From Bradyrhizobium guangxiense (GTDB lineage: Bacteria > Pseudomonadota > Alphaproteobacteria > Rhizobiales > Xanthobacteraceae): a stretch of 64,000 bases of DNA. The translations under genes and the position numbers were made by a program. The notes under the pieces were generated by a model, which was given only the letters and a program-made list of their open reading frames with translations, did no database searches and was not told where the DNA came from. This document shows positions 39,255 to 48,495 of this stretch, in pieces; the stretch's first letter is position 1, and every line of letters starts with the position of its first letter. The stretch is from the NCBI RefSeq assembly GCF_004114915.1, contig NZ_CP022219.1, positions 3,130,501 to 3,194,500 of the forward strand. The letters are read 5' to 3'.

Positions 39255-41546
39255 GTGACCGACTTCCAACTTTCTTCGCGTGAGGACACGCGTCGTCGAC
39301 AGATTCGAATGCTGCTTCTGGGGGCGGCCAGCACCTTCTCCCTCGTCATTCCCTTCGATTCCGTGGAGGCGCAGACGCAGATTCCCGCTGTTACCGTCGA
39401 TGCGCCGACGCAGCGCGCCCGTCCCGCGGCAGTTGCTGCCTCGCAAAGGGCGGCGACACGCACCTCTCGCGCCAATCATCGCGCGGCCGCGCAACAGGCC
39501 GCGCCGGCCCAATCGGCATCGGGCGGCGCGACGGAACGCGCCAACGGCCCGGTACGCGGTTTCGTCGCGACGCGGAGTGGCACCGCCAGCAAGACCGACA
39601 CTCCGTTGATCGAAACCCCGCAGTCGGTGTCCGTCGTCACCACCGACCAGGTCAGGAACCAGGGCGCGGTTTCGATCGGCGAGGCGCTGCGCTACAGCGC
39701 CGGTGTCAGCGGCGACGTCAATGGCGGCTCGGACACCCGCTTCGGCGCTCTCCAGATTCGCGGCTTCGACACCACCATGTCGGGCCTCTACATCGACGGT
39801 TTGCGGATCCCCTCCAGCAACTACGTGCATTTCAACGGCCTCGATCCCTATGGCGCCGAGCGGCTCGAAATTCTCAAAGGGCCGTCCTCGGCGATGTATG
39901 GCGGCAGCGGCACCGGCGGCATCCTCAACTACGTGACCAAGCTGCCGACCGCGCAGCAGTTCGGGGAAGTCTCGATCTCCGGCGGCAGCTTCAACCGCTA
40001 TCAGGGCCAGTTCGACATGGGCGGTCCCGCCAACAAGGAAGGCACCGTGCTCTGGCGCCTGACCGGCGTCGTCCGCGACGGCGAGACCCAGGTCGACTTC
40101 ACCAAGGACAACCGCGTCTTCATCGCGCCCGCGGTCACGTTCAAGCCGAACGAGGACACGTCGATCACGCTGCTCGCCAACTACCAGCGGGACCGGGCCG
40201 GGTGGGGCCTGCAGTTCCTGCCGGCCTCGGGCACGGTGTGGCCGAACAACGGCCGCACCATCCCGGTCTCGTTCTTCGCGGGTGTGCCCAGCTTCAACGC
40301 GTTCAACACCGAGATTGCGACCGCCGGCTACCAGCTATCGCACAATTTCACCGACAACATCACGTTCCGGCAAAACCTGCGCTATGCCTATCAGCACAAC
40401 GAGGAGAAGACCTTCTACGGCACCGGATACACCGACGAGGCGGCGGGGCAGCTGGGGCGTTTCGGCAGCTACAGCAATTCCTACATCAACTCCTTCGCGG
40501 TGGATAACCAGCTCCAGGGCAAGTTCACCACCGGCATCCTCAGCCACACGACCCTGGTCGGGCTCGACTATCGCAACACCGCGTTTCGCGACACGGCCTT
40601 TGCCGTCACGACGTCGGCGCCGGAGATCAACGTCTTCAACCCGGTCTACAGCTACGACTGGGCTCTCGGCGGCCTGTACGACAACAAAGGCATCAAGCAG
40701 TCGCAGCTCGGCCTCTATGCGCAGGACCAGATCAAGCTCGACCGGCTCTCGTTCCAGCTCAGCGGCCGCCAGGACTTCGTGACGACACAGCTCGACACCA
40801 ATCTACCGCCGGTCGAGACTTCCGCCGCGAAGGACTCCTCGGCGTTCACCGGCCGCGCCGCCGTGATGTACAATTTCGACAACGGCATCGCTCCCTATTT
40901 CAGCTATTCCGAGTCGTTTCTGCCGCAGCTCGCGACCAGTCCGTCCGGACAGATGCTCGATCCCGAGACTGGCGTGCAGTACGAGGTGGGCGTCAAGTAT
41001 CAGCCGCTGGGCTGGAACGCGCTGTTCACTTTCGCCGCCTTCGACCTGACGCGTGACAACGTCGCTGTGTACGTGCCTGCAACCACCTCTTACGAACAGC
41101 TCGGGCAGGTGAAATCGCGCGGCATCGAGCTCGAAGGCACGATGTCGCTCGCCGACGGCTGGAACCTGCGGGCGGCCTATGCCTATATCGACGCCATGGT
41201 CACGCAGGATCCGGTCAATGTCGGCAAGGCGCCCGTCACTGTGCCGCTCAACCGCGCTTCGTTGTGGAGCGACTACACGCTTCAGAACGGCATGCTGGCG
41301 GGCTTGCAGTTCGGCGGCGGCGTTCGCTATGTCGGCGCGACCTGGGGTGATGATGCCAACACGTTCAAGGTGGGATCAGCCACGGTGCTGGACGCGCTCC
41401 TTGCCTACACCAGGGACAATTGGCGGCTGTCGCTGAACGTCACCAACCTGGCGGACACGCGCTATGTCGCGGCTTGCTATGGCTTCTCGGGCTGCATGTA
41501 TGCCGAGGGGCGGAAAGCCATCGGCAAGCTGACCTATCGCTGGTGA
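39255..41546 (+). CDS. TonB-dependent siderophore receptor
   Basis: A 763-aa outer-membrane receptor. A signal peptide comes after a basic start (MLLLGAASTFSLVIPFDSVEA). An Ala/Arg/Gln-rich spacer follows, then the plug (about 115-240: TPLIETPQSVSVVTTDQVRNQGAVSIGEALRYSAGV and RLEILKGPSSAMYGGSGTGGILNYVTK), then a beta-barrel with a terminal aromatic residue (GKLTYRW). It resembles the FhuA/ferrichrome-type branch. GTG at 39255 is the longest start; ATG at 39309 also gives a usable signal peptide. The PepSY protein downstream suggests an iron-uptake pair. Confidence 0.93.
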   Translation: MTDFQLSSREDTRRRQIRMLLLGAASTFSLVIPFDSVEAQTQIPAVTVDAPTQRARPAAVAASQRAATRTSRANHRAAAQQAAPAQSASGGATERANGPVRGFVATRSGTASKTDTPLIETPQSVSVVTTDQVRNQGAVSIGEALRYSAGVSGDVNGGSDTRFGALQIRGFDTTMSGLYIDGLRIPSSNYVHFNGLDPYGAERLEILKGPSSAMYGGSGTGGILNYVTKLPTAQQFGEVSISGGSFNRYQGQFDMGGPANKEGTVLWRLTGVVRDGETQVDFTKDNRVFIAPAVTFKPNEDTSITLLANYQRDRAGWGLQFLPASGTVWPNNGRTIPVSFFAGVPSFNAFNTEIATAGYQLSHNFTDNITFRQNLRYAYQHNEEKTFYGTGYTDEAAGQLGRFGSYSNSYINSFAVDNQLQGKFTTGILSHTTLVGLDYRNTAFRDTAFAVTTSAPEINVFNPVYSYDWALGGLYDNKGIKQSQLGLYAQDQIKLDRLSFQLSGRQDFVTTQLDTNLPPVETSAAKDSSAFTGRAAVMYNFDNGIAPYFSYSESFLPQLATSPSGQMLDPETGVQYEVGVKYQPLGWNALFTFAAFDLTRDNVAVYVPATTSYEQLGQVKSRGIELEGTMSLADGWNLRAAYAYIDAMVTQDPVNVGKAPVTVPLNRASLWSDYTLQNGMLAGLQFGGGVRYVGATWGDDANTFKVGSATVLDALLAYTRDNWRLSLNVTNLADTRYVAACYGFSGCMYAEGRKAIGKLTYRW

Positions 41547-41593
41547 GTTCGATTTGATGCGTGACGTCATGGAATCCTGGTGAGATCTGAGTG

Positions 41594-42883
41594 ATGAGGG
41601 CGATATTCGGCAGGCTGCATCGCTGGGCGGGACTGCTCACGGCAGGATTCCTGTTCTTCTCCGGCATCACGGGCGCGATCATCTCGTGGGATCACGAGAT
41701 CGACGAGGTCCTGAACGGCCATCTGTTCGACGTCAGCAGCAAGGGCCCGGCGATACCCTCGATCGAGCTCGCCAAGATGATCGAGCAGCGCGATCCGCGC
41801 GCGCGCGTGGTCTATCTCTTCATGACGCCGGAGCAGGGCCACTCGCTGTGGTTCTTCGTCATGCCGCGGATCGATCCCGCAACCGGCAAGCGCTACCCGC
41901 TCGACTATAATCAGGTCTTCCTCGATCCCAACACGGGGGCGGAGCTCGGCCGGCGCTATTGGGGCGCGGTCTGGCCGGTCACGCGGGAGAATTTCGTCTC
42001 GTTTCTTTACAAGCTGCACTACACGATGCACATCCCCGAGTTCTGGGGCAGCGACCGCTGGGGCATGCGCGTGCTCGGCGTGATCGCCATCATCTGGACC
42101 GTCGATTGCTTCGTCGGCTTCTACCTGACGCTGCCCTCACGCCGGCGCGCCAGGGCGGCGCGGGCGCCCGCAATCACACGTCAGCTCGAACGCGGCTTCT
42201 GGGCACGCTGGGCGCCGGCCTGGACCATCAAGACCTCGGGCAGCGCCTACCGCATCAATTTCGACATCCATCGCGCCTTCAGCCTGTGGACCTGGGGCGT
42301 GCTGTTCATCATCGCCTTCACGGCGTTCTCGCTGAACCTCTATTTCGAGGTGTTCTCGCCGCTGATGAAGATGGTCTCGAACTACACGCCGACCCCCTAT
42401 GAGCAGCGGCCGTATCGCGATCTCGACGATCCCATCGAGCCCAAGGTCAGCTTCGCCGACATCGCCGCGCGGGCGGCGGCCGACGGCAAGGCGCGCGGGT
42501 GGACGGTCCCGGTCGGGTCGATCAATTACGGCCCGGCCCATGGCGTCTATGCCGCCGCCTTCTTTCACCCCGGCGACGATCACGGCGCCGGCGGGGTCGG
42601 CCCGGCGCAGCTCTATTACGACAGCGAGGACGGCCGTCCCATCGGCGAGCGGCTGCCCTGGGTTGGCACCGCCGCCGACATCTTCGTCCAGGCCCAGTTC
42701 CCGCTGCATTCGGGCCGCATCGTCGGCTTGTTCGGCCGCATCCTGATCTCGATCATGGGGCTCGTGGTGGCGGTACTGTCGGTCACCGGCGTCGTGATCT
42801 GGTGGCGCAAACGCCGCGCTCGTGTCCGCGTGCGCGAGACCTCGGCCGTGCGCCTGAACCGGCAGCTGACGCCGGCGGAGTAG
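41594..42883 (+). CDS. PepSY-associated transmembrane protein
   Basis: A 429-aa inner-membrane protein with the PepSY_TM layout: a first helix (LHRWAGLLTAGFLFFSGITGAIISW), a periplasmic domain, helices near 150-175 (GVIAIIWTVDCFVGFYLTL) and 235-260 (LWTWGVLFIIAFTAFSLNLYFEVFS), and a C-terminal helix (GRILISIMGLVVAVLSVTGVVIWW) with basic tail. Conserved His residues in helices (HRWAG, DIHRAF, HSGR) fit haem or flavin/iron reduction. Such genes commonly follow siderophore receptors and may reduce ferric siderophores at the inner membrane. GTG at 41591 is an alternative start. Confidence 0.9.
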   Translation: MRAIFGRLHRWAGLLTAGFLFFSGITGAIISWDHEIDEVLNGHLFDVSSKGPAIPSIELAKMIEQRDPRARVVYLFMTPEQGHSLWFFVMPRIDPATGKRYPLDYNQVFLDPNTGAELGRRYWGAVWPVTRENFVSFLYKLHYTMHIPEFWGSDRWGMRVLGVIAIIWTVDCFVGFYLTLPSRRRARAARAPAITRQLERGFWARWAPAWTIKTSGSAYRINFDIHRAFSLWTWGVLFIIAFTAFSLNLYFEVFSPLMKMVSNYTPTPYEQRPYRDLDDPIEPKVSFADIAARAAADGKARGWTVPVGSINYGPAHGVYAAAFFHPGDDHGAGGVGPAQLYYDSEDGRPIGERLPWVGTAADIFVQAQFPLHSGRIVGLFGRILISIMGLVVAVLSVTGVVIWWRKRRARVRVRETSAVRLNRQLTPAE

Positions 42884-42967
42884 GGCCCCCGCCGGCCGTT
42901 GCGATGAACCTTCCCGCCTCGCAACCGCACCAAGTTGGGAGCCATCTCCCAACTCCGCGGACGTTGA

Positions 42968-43783
42968 ATGAAATCGCTTGCCTTGCTCTGCCTGCTCGTC
43001 GTGACGACGCCCGTCCATGCGGCGACGCCCGAGCAGACCTATCTCGACCTGCGTGATCGCTACATTGCGAAATTTTCCAACGCCAAGGAAAACGACGAGA
43101 CCTTCAAGCAGCATGACGCCGCGCTCGAGGAGCTGGCGCGCGTCCTCCGCGGCGTGGTGGGCCCGATCACGATCAAGAGCCTCCCGACAGACGGCAAGTC
43201 GAACGTCGACACCCTATTCAGCGGCGATTCAGGCTTCGGCCATCTCGACGGCCTTGGCTTTGCTTCCGAAGGCGATAAGATGCAGGCTGTGGTGACCACC
43301 ACGGCGCTGCTCAAGCACTGGCTGCGCGAGCACCGCGAGGACGGCATGCCGCAGGAGATCGGCGCGGCCTTCAAGTCCGACCGCTTCTACTATCAGGCGA
43401 TTCAGGACGCGGCCTTCGCCAAATATGCGGAGCTGCCGATCATAAAGCCCGCATCAGCGAGCGCTGCGGTCGCCGTGCTCGGCCTGCGCGGCAATGGCGG
43501 CCTGAAGGGAGCGCCGCAAGAGATCGACGTCGTCGCGATCAAGGACGACAGGGTCTTCTTCCTCGCCAACACCGAGGCCGTGAAGACGGCCGAGATCCCG
43601 GCCTGCGAAAAGGTCTGGAACCAGATGACGGCAAAGAAAGCGCCGAGGGACGCCATGGCCAGGGAAGACCGGGCGATGGATGCCTACACCAGATGCTTCG
43701 CCAAGGAAGCGCCGAGCCAGCGCTGGTATGCAGCGGCCGTGAAGAAGGCGCAGAGCGAGCTGGAGCTGCTGCTATCGCGATAA
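42968..43783 (+). CDS. secreted hypothetical protein, 271 aa
   Basis: The signal peptide (residues 1-18, MKSLALLCLLVVTTPVHA-AT) is followed by a mostly helical N-terminal half (YLDLRDRYIAKFSNAKENDE, then ALEELARVLRGVVGPI). The C-terminal part carries two Cys (ACEKVWNQM and TRCFAKE) that could pair. I do not recognise a family. It follows the PepSY gene in the same direction by about 85 bp and converges with nosX. A role in the periplasm is all that can be said. Confidence 0.75.
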   Translation: MKSLALLCLLVVTTPVHAATPEQTYLDLRDRYIAKFSNAKENDETFKQHDAALEELARVLRGVVGPITIKSLPTDGKSNVDTLFSGDSGFGHLDGLGFASEGDKMQAVVTTTALLKHWLREHREDGMPQEIGAAFKSDRFYYQAIQDAAFAKYAELPIIKPASASAAVAVLGLRGNGGLKGAPQEIDVVAIKDDRVFFLANTEAVKTAEIPACEKVWNQMTAKKAPRDAMAREDRAMDAYTRCFAKEAPSQRWYAAAVKKAQSELELLLSR

Positions 43784-43807
43784 CGTGCCCCGGCGCGCTT
43801 TGCTCCA

Positions 43808-44803
43808 CTACGCGGACAATTCGACCGACTTGCCGGCGCCATCGATCAGATGCACGCGCTCGATGTCGACGCGCGGCAACAATGCTCGAATCTCGTCTTC
43901 GTGCATCAGGCTGAACGCCGTCGACAAGGCGTCCGCGGCGGTCGCGCTGCGGGACACGGTCGTTACGCTGCGGTAGCGGCGCGCGCAGGCGCCCGATCGG
44001 GGATCGAACAGATGGTTGAAGCATGCCGCGGGATCGAACTGGAAGCCGTAGCCGCCCGAGGTGGACACGGCGCGATCGACGATCGGCAGCACCATATTCG
44101 TCTGACTCACGAGGTCCGGATCGGCGATACCGACGTCCCAGGGGCGCCCGTCCGGACGGGAGCCGATCGCGCGGGCCTCACCCATGTCGACCAGGCTGTG
44201 AGAAACGCCGTTCGCGCGCAGTAGCTCGACCACCTTGTCCGTGACGTAGCCCTGGGCGATCCCGTTCAGGGTGACGGCCATGCCGCGAGGCATGGCGATC
44301 CGGTCGCGGCTGATCGACAGCCGGCCGCTGCCGATGCGCGCCAGCGCGCTCTGAATCTCGGCGGCTGCAGGGCCGGCCGGATCGGCGTCATCGCGCGCGA
44401 AATGGCTGGCATAGAGCTCCCACAGCGGCTGCACCGTGACGTCGAACAGGCCGCCGGTCAGCGTGGAATAGCGCTGCGAGATCGACAGCAGATCGACCAT
44501 GTCGGCGGCAGGATCGATCAGGATGCCGGTTCGGTTCAACGCGACCAGGGCGGACTCGTCCCGGTAGAGGCTGAACAGCCGCTCGAGCCGCCGCGCCTCG
44601 GCGCAGGCCAGCGAGATCAGCCGCTCCGCGCGGCTGCGGTCTTCGTCATGGATGTGCATCGTCGCGACGGCGCCCAGCAACGTGCCGCGCCAGGTCACCG
44701 GCGCGACCTCTGCACGAACGGGATGTCCGGGCGACAGCGCGCCGAGGCTCGCTGCCGCCGCACTGATCCGGATGAAGCGTCGGCGCGTCAGGGTTCGCAT
44801 CAT
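43808..44803 (-). CDS. nosX: NosX, ApbE-type FAD:protein FMN transferase
   Basis: A 331-aa periplasmic enzyme that covalently attaches FMN to NosR. A Tat-type signal is present (LTRRRFIRISAAAASLGAL). ApbE motifs: GTLLGAVATMHIH-type start of the mature domain, LVALNRTG, LNGIAQGYVTDKVVELLRANGV, SLVDMGEARAIGSRPDGRPW, and AVSTSGGYGF. It is last gene of nosRZDFYLX, overlapping nosL by an ATGA. Length is normal. Confidence 0.93.
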   Translation of the reverse strand: MMRTLTRRRFIRISAAAASLGALSPGHPVRAEVAPVTWRGTLLGAVATMHIHDEDRSRAERLISLACAEARRLERLFSLYRDESALVALNRTGILIDPAADMVDLLSISQRYSTLTGGLFDVTVQPLWELYASHFARDDADPAGPAAAEIQSALARIGSGRLSISRDRIAMPRGMAVTLNGIAQGYVTDKVVELLRANGVSHSLVDMGEARAIGSRPDGRPWDVGIADPDLVSQTNMVLPIVDRAVSTSGGYGFQFDPAACFNHLFDPRSGACARRYRSVTTVSRSATAADALSTAFSLMHEDEIRALLPRVDIERVHLIDGAGKSVELSA

Positions 44804-45375
44804 GGCGTTCTCCTCGATCGTTCGCCCGGGGGGCCTTCGGGCGCTTCATCGGCCGCAGCAGCGCCGGCGGCATTCGCCGACGACGTCAGGACGTAGTCCC
44901 GGGGCACCGCCTCGAAGCCGACGATCCTGCCCCCGTTGTCAGCGGCGAACTTCTCCGCTGCCGCCCGGTCCGAGAACGGAACGGCCTCGTCGCCGCCCAT
45001 GCCGCTCTTGGCCCGGCTCTCGATCACGAACAGGGCCTTGCGCGCGTCGATCCAGTTGTCGGCGCCGGGCTTGCCCCAGTCAGGTGCCTTGCCCATGTCG
45101 GACACGTAGATCGCCTGGATGTCCCTGGGCTCGTCCGGCAGCATGGTGAAGGCGATTGTGTCCCGCACCGACGAGAACCACACGGGCTCGATCAGGCTCG
45201 CGACGAAAATATGGCCCTTCGGTCCCGGATGCTCGAGCACGTTCATGCCGCAGTAATGGCCGATATCTTCCGCGGTCATCCGATGCGGCGGCGGGATTTT
45301 CGCGGCCTGCTTGTCGTTGCAGCCCGCGAGCGCGAGCGGCACGAGCAGGGCGAGCAGCAGCGTACGGCGCCTCAT
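44800..45375 (-). CDS. nosL: NosL copper-chaperone lipoprotein
   Basis: A 191-aa lipoprotein. Lipobox LALAGC with Cys at residue 19. The mature domain has HYCGMNVLEHPGPKGHIF (copper-binding Cys/Met), WFSSVRDTIAFTMLPDEPRDI and YVSDMGKAPDWGKP. It delivers Cu(I) toward NosZ through NosDFY. The C-terminal Ala/Glu/Pro-rich tail is probably disordered. Overlaps nosY by ATGA. Confidence 0.93.
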   Translation of the reverse strand: MRRRTLLLALLVPLALAGCNDKQAAKIPPPHRMTAEDIGHYCGMNVLEHPGPKGHIFVASLIEPVWFSSVRDTIAFTMLPDEPRDIQAIYVSDMGKAPDWGKPGADNWIDARKALFVIESRAKSGMGGDEAVPFSDRAAAEKFAADNGGRIVGFEAVPRDYVLTSSANAAGAAAADEAPEGPPGERSRRTP

Positions 45376-46199
45376 AGCTCCCTCCGCGAGAAGGCGAGCG
45401 CGGCCAGCCCCAGCGGCAGCAGCGTCCAGCCGAGCAGGGCGCTCAGCAGGACCGGTACCGTCAGGGATGTGCTTTGGGCAAGGCCGGCCATGCCGGCGAA
45501 GGTGCTGACATTGGCAAAGCCGGTCAGGTTGATCAGCCGGTAGGCGTCGGTCGGATTCACCAGCAGCATGGCGTTGAGCACGGGTGCCGAGATGCTGCGT
45601 CCCTGGTCGAGCGCAAGCACGCCCAGCAGCGCCATGTCGTAGATCAGCACCAGCAGCAGCCACAATCCGATGCAGATGCCGGCAGCCGTTCCGCGGTCGC
45701 GCACGAGCGCGCTGACCAGGTATCCAATCGCGACGAAAGTTGCCCCGAGCAGCACCGAGGAGCCCACCATGGCCGCGAACGCCAGGAGACTATCGCCATC
45801 CATCTGGCTGCCCGTCGCCGCCAGCGCGCCGACGGCCGCGCCGTAGCCGAGGCAGGTCGCAAAGGCGAGGACGGTGAGGTGGCCCACGAACTTGCCGAGC
45901 AGCACCTGCCATCGCGCGACCGGATAGCTCAGCAGCAACAGCATCGTCCCCCGTTCCATCTCGCCGACGATGGCGTCGTGGGAGATCAGAAGCGCGATGA
46001 GCGGAACGAGAAAGATCGTCAGGCTCGACAGGCTGACGACAACCACATCCAGCGCGCGAACGCCGACGTTTCCGGTTGGCGCGCTGCCGAGAAAGGTCAG
46101 TGACAAAGCAAGCCCGGCGAGCAGGAGCGTTGCGGCAAGCACCCAGCGATTGCGGATGGCCTGGTGAACTTCCTTGGCGGCGATGATCAGGACATTCAT
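45372..46199 (-). CDS. nosY: NosY ABC transporter permease
   Basis: A 275-aa inner-membrane permease with six hydrophobic segments (first: VLAATLLLAGLALSLTFLGS; then VVVVSLSSLTIFLVPLIALLIS). The signature HDAIVGEMERGTMLLLLSYPVARWQVLLGKF of NosY-type proteins is clear. With NosF it forms the transporter that supports CuZ assembly. Overlaps nosL and nosF by four bases each. Confidence 0.94.
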   Translation of the reverse strand: MNVLIIAAKEVHQAIRNRWVLAATLLLAGLALSLTFLGSAPTGNVGVRALDVVVVSLSSLTIFLVPLIALLISHDAIVGEMERGTMLLLLSYPVARWQVLLGKFVGHLTVLAFATCLGYGAAVGALAATGSQMDGDSLLAFAAMVGSSVLLGATFVAIGYLVSALVRDRGTAAGICIGLWLLLVLIYDMALLGVLALDQGRSISAPVLNAMLLVNPTDAYRLINLTGFANVSTFAGMAGLAQSTSLTVPVLLSALLGWTLLPLGLAALAFSRREL

Positions 46200-47116
46200 G
46201 GGGCCTGCTCCGACTGCCGGAGGAAATGAGCATAGAGCTCGTCGAGGGTCGGCGGGACCACGTCGACGTCCTCGACGGAATTGCCGGCGGCGGTCGCACG
46301 GTGCAAAAGCTCGATCTTCCGCCCCGGCGCGGCGTCGATCTCGACGATGTGGCCGTTGAGACGCCGGCAGGTCACGTCTTGCGGGGCCCAGGGCGGCATC
46401 TCGCTCGGCGCGAGGCCAGCCACCTTGAGACGGATTCGGGTGGGGAGCCGGGCCAGACGGCGCAGTTCGTCGATCGATCCGTCTGCGACCTTGATGCCGC
46501 GATTCATGATGATGACCCGGCCGGCACGCTCCTCGAGCTCGGTCAGCGCATGCGACGACAGCAGCCCCGTCGCGCCTGCGGCTGCGAGCCGCTCGATGAT
46601 GTCGTAGAAGGTCTGCCGCAGCTCCGGATCGAGACCGCTGGTCGGCTCGTCCAGCAGCAGCACGCGCGGCTCGCCAAGCAGCGCCTGCGCGAGCCCGAGC
46701 CGCTGACGCATGCCTTTCGAATAGGTGCTCACCCGGCGGCGGCTGGCAGCACCCAGTCCGACGGCGTCAAGCAGCTCCAGTGCCTTGGCAACCGGCTCCC
46801 GCTTCAGCCGGGCGTAGAAGGCCTGCGTCTCGCGGCCGGTGAGGGCAGGGTCGAAGGAGACGTTTTCCGGGAGGTAGCCGAGCTGCCTCCGGCCGGCGAA
46901 TTCGCCGGCGGCGGGATTGTCTCCGAGAACCTCGATGGCGCCGCGGGTCGGCCGGATCAACCCGAGCATGAGCTTCATGAGCGTGGTCTTGCCGGCGCCG
47001 TTATGGCCGATCAAGGCGACCAGCTCGCCTTGCCCGAGCGTGAACGAAGCATCGCGCACGGCCTCGACCCGGCCATATGCCTTGGTGACGTCGCTGACGC
47101 GTACCGTGCTGGTCAT
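46196..47116 (-). CDS. nosF: NosF ABC transporter ATP-binding protein
   Basis: A 306-aa ATPase. Walker A GHNGAGKTT, Walker B VLLLDEPTSGLDPE and the helical-domain context STYSKGMRQRLGLAQAL (signature) are intact. The start MTSTVRVSDVTKAYGRVEAV overlaps the end of nosD by ATGA. The in-frame ORF continuing to 47272 overlaps nosD and is a shadow. Confidence 0.95.
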   Translation of the reverse strand: MTSTVRVSDVTKAYGRVEAVRDASFTLGQGELVALIGHNGAGKTTLMKLMLGLIRPTRGAIEVLGDNPAAGEFAGRRQLGYLPENVSFDPALTGRETQAFYARLKREPVAKALELLDAVGLGAASRRRVSTYSKGMRQRLGLAQALLGEPRVLLLDEPTSGLDPELRQTFYDIIERLAAAGATGLLSSHALTELEERAGRVIIMNRGIKVADGSIDELRRLARLPTRIRLKVAGLAPSEMPPWAPQDVTCRRLNGHIVEIDAAPGRKIELLHRATAAGNSVEDVDVVPPTLDELYAHFLRQSEQAP

Positions 47117-48471
47117 CGCGGCTCCTTCGGCGCAGTGCTGCGCGGCGGCGACACCAGCGGATGGCTGTCGACCACGCCGCCCGGCAGCAGCGCCGGAAAC
47201 TGCGCCTGCGCCCAGCGGATCACCTGGACGGCCGGGCTGTTGATCAGGACCTTCGCAGCCGGCGCCGTCCACAGCACGCGGTCGATGAGATCGTTCGGCC
47301 GGTACGCCGTGTCGGCAATTCCGTCGCCGTTCAGGTCGAATGCCGGATTATCGCTCCAATAATTGCCGCGCCCACCGGTCGACCAGTCGAGGTGCCGGGT
47401 GCCGACATATTTCACCTGGTTGGCGTTGCTGACGAAGGCGTTGCCCGTGATCTCGTTGCCCTCTGAGCCGGCCGTGAAGTGCACGCCGATGGCGCAGCGT
47501 TCGAACCAGTTGTTGCGGAATTTGTTGTGATTGGTGTTGTAGATGAACACGCATTTCTCCGGCCCGCTTCGAAGCGTGCTCTCCCGCTTCTGTTGCGGCA
47601 GCATGCCTCGCTCGTCGTCGGGACCGTCTTCCGTCTTCTGCATCATTGCGCCGAGCGGGCCGCCGGTGACCCGGTTGTCCTCGATCTGGGCATAGTTCGC
47701 GTAATTGAAGAGAAATCCATAGTCGCGATCTCGGTCGGAGGAGTTGCCGCGGATCGCCAGGCGGTTCGAATACATGATGGCGTAACCGACATGGTTGCCG
47801 ATCGAGACGTTGCCGCTGATTTCGCTGTCGTTGGTGTACATGTAGTGGACGGCGAAGCGGAGCTGCTCGAAGCGGTTGTCGACGAAGCGGTCCTTGCTGC
47901 TGGAGATCGAGAAGATGCCGTCACGGCCATAGCGGAAAATGTTGTTCGCAATGGTGACATCGGGCGCATTCCACAGCGAGACGCCGTTGCCGGCCTCGCT
48001 GAGACGTACCGCGCGCAGGCCCTCGATCTCGTTGCGCACGACGAGGGAGCCCCTGGCGCCATGCACATAGACGCCGAACAGATTACCCACCAGCCGGTTG
48101 TCCTCGACCTTGGCGCGCTCGGCCGTCTTCTGCAGGAAGATTCCGGAATTCATCGCCTGCAGATCGCGGCCGGATGCACGGATGGTCAGACCGCGAATGG
48201 TCACGTTGGGCGCGCTGACGGTGATGACGTTGCCGGAGCCGTCGCCGTCGAGCACCGCGCCGCGACTCCCGACCAGCTGCAGGGGACGGTCGATCCGGAT
48301 CGCGCCGTGATATTCCCCCTCGGCGAGCTCGACGACGTCGCCTGCACTTGTGCCATCCAGCACCGCCTGCAGCGGCTGTGTGGGCACAGCCGTCACAGTC
48401 GCCGCATCGGCGGAGCCGGACAATCCGGCGGCGACCAACGCCGCCGGAAACATGCGTAATAATGGACCCAC
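47113..48471 (-). CDS. nosD: NosD copper-assembly protein
   Basis: A 452-aa periplasmic parallel beta-helix protein of the carbohydrate-binding/right-handed helix type. Signal peptide MFPAALVAAGLSGSADA (the start is GTG at 48471 with a GGAGCGACCTC box; ATG at 48453 is possible). Repeats of the DNR/GNF form occur along the chain (VEDNRLVGNLFGVYVHG, VVRNEIEGLRAVRLSE, IANNIFRYG, IRGNSSDRD). It acts with NosFY to assemble CuZ in NosZ. Confidence 0.95.
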   Translation of the reverse strand: MGPLLRMFPAALVAAGLSGSADAATVTAVPTQPLQAVLDGTSAGDVVELAEGEYHGAIRIDRPLQLVGSRGAVLDGDGSGNVITVSAPNVTIRGLTIRASGRDLQAMNSGIFLQKTAERAKVEDNRLVGNLFGVYVHGARGSLVVRNEIEGLRAVRLSEAGNGVSLWNAPDVTIANNIFRYGRDGIFSISSSKDRFVDNRFEQLRFAVHYMYTNDSEISGNVSIGNHVGYAIMYSNRLAIRGNSSDRDRDYGFLFNYANYAQIEDNRVTGGPLGAMMQKTEDGPDDERGMLPQQKRESTLRSGPEKCVFIYNTNHNKFRNNWFERCAIGVHFTAGSEGNEITGNAFVSNANQVKYVGTRHLDWSTGGRGNYWSDNPAFDLNGDGIADTAYRPNDLIDRVLWTAPAAKVLINSPAVQVIRWAQAQFPALLPGGVVDSHPLVSPPRSTAPKEPR

Positions 48472-48495
48472 GAGGTCGCTCCGATCAGACCGACT

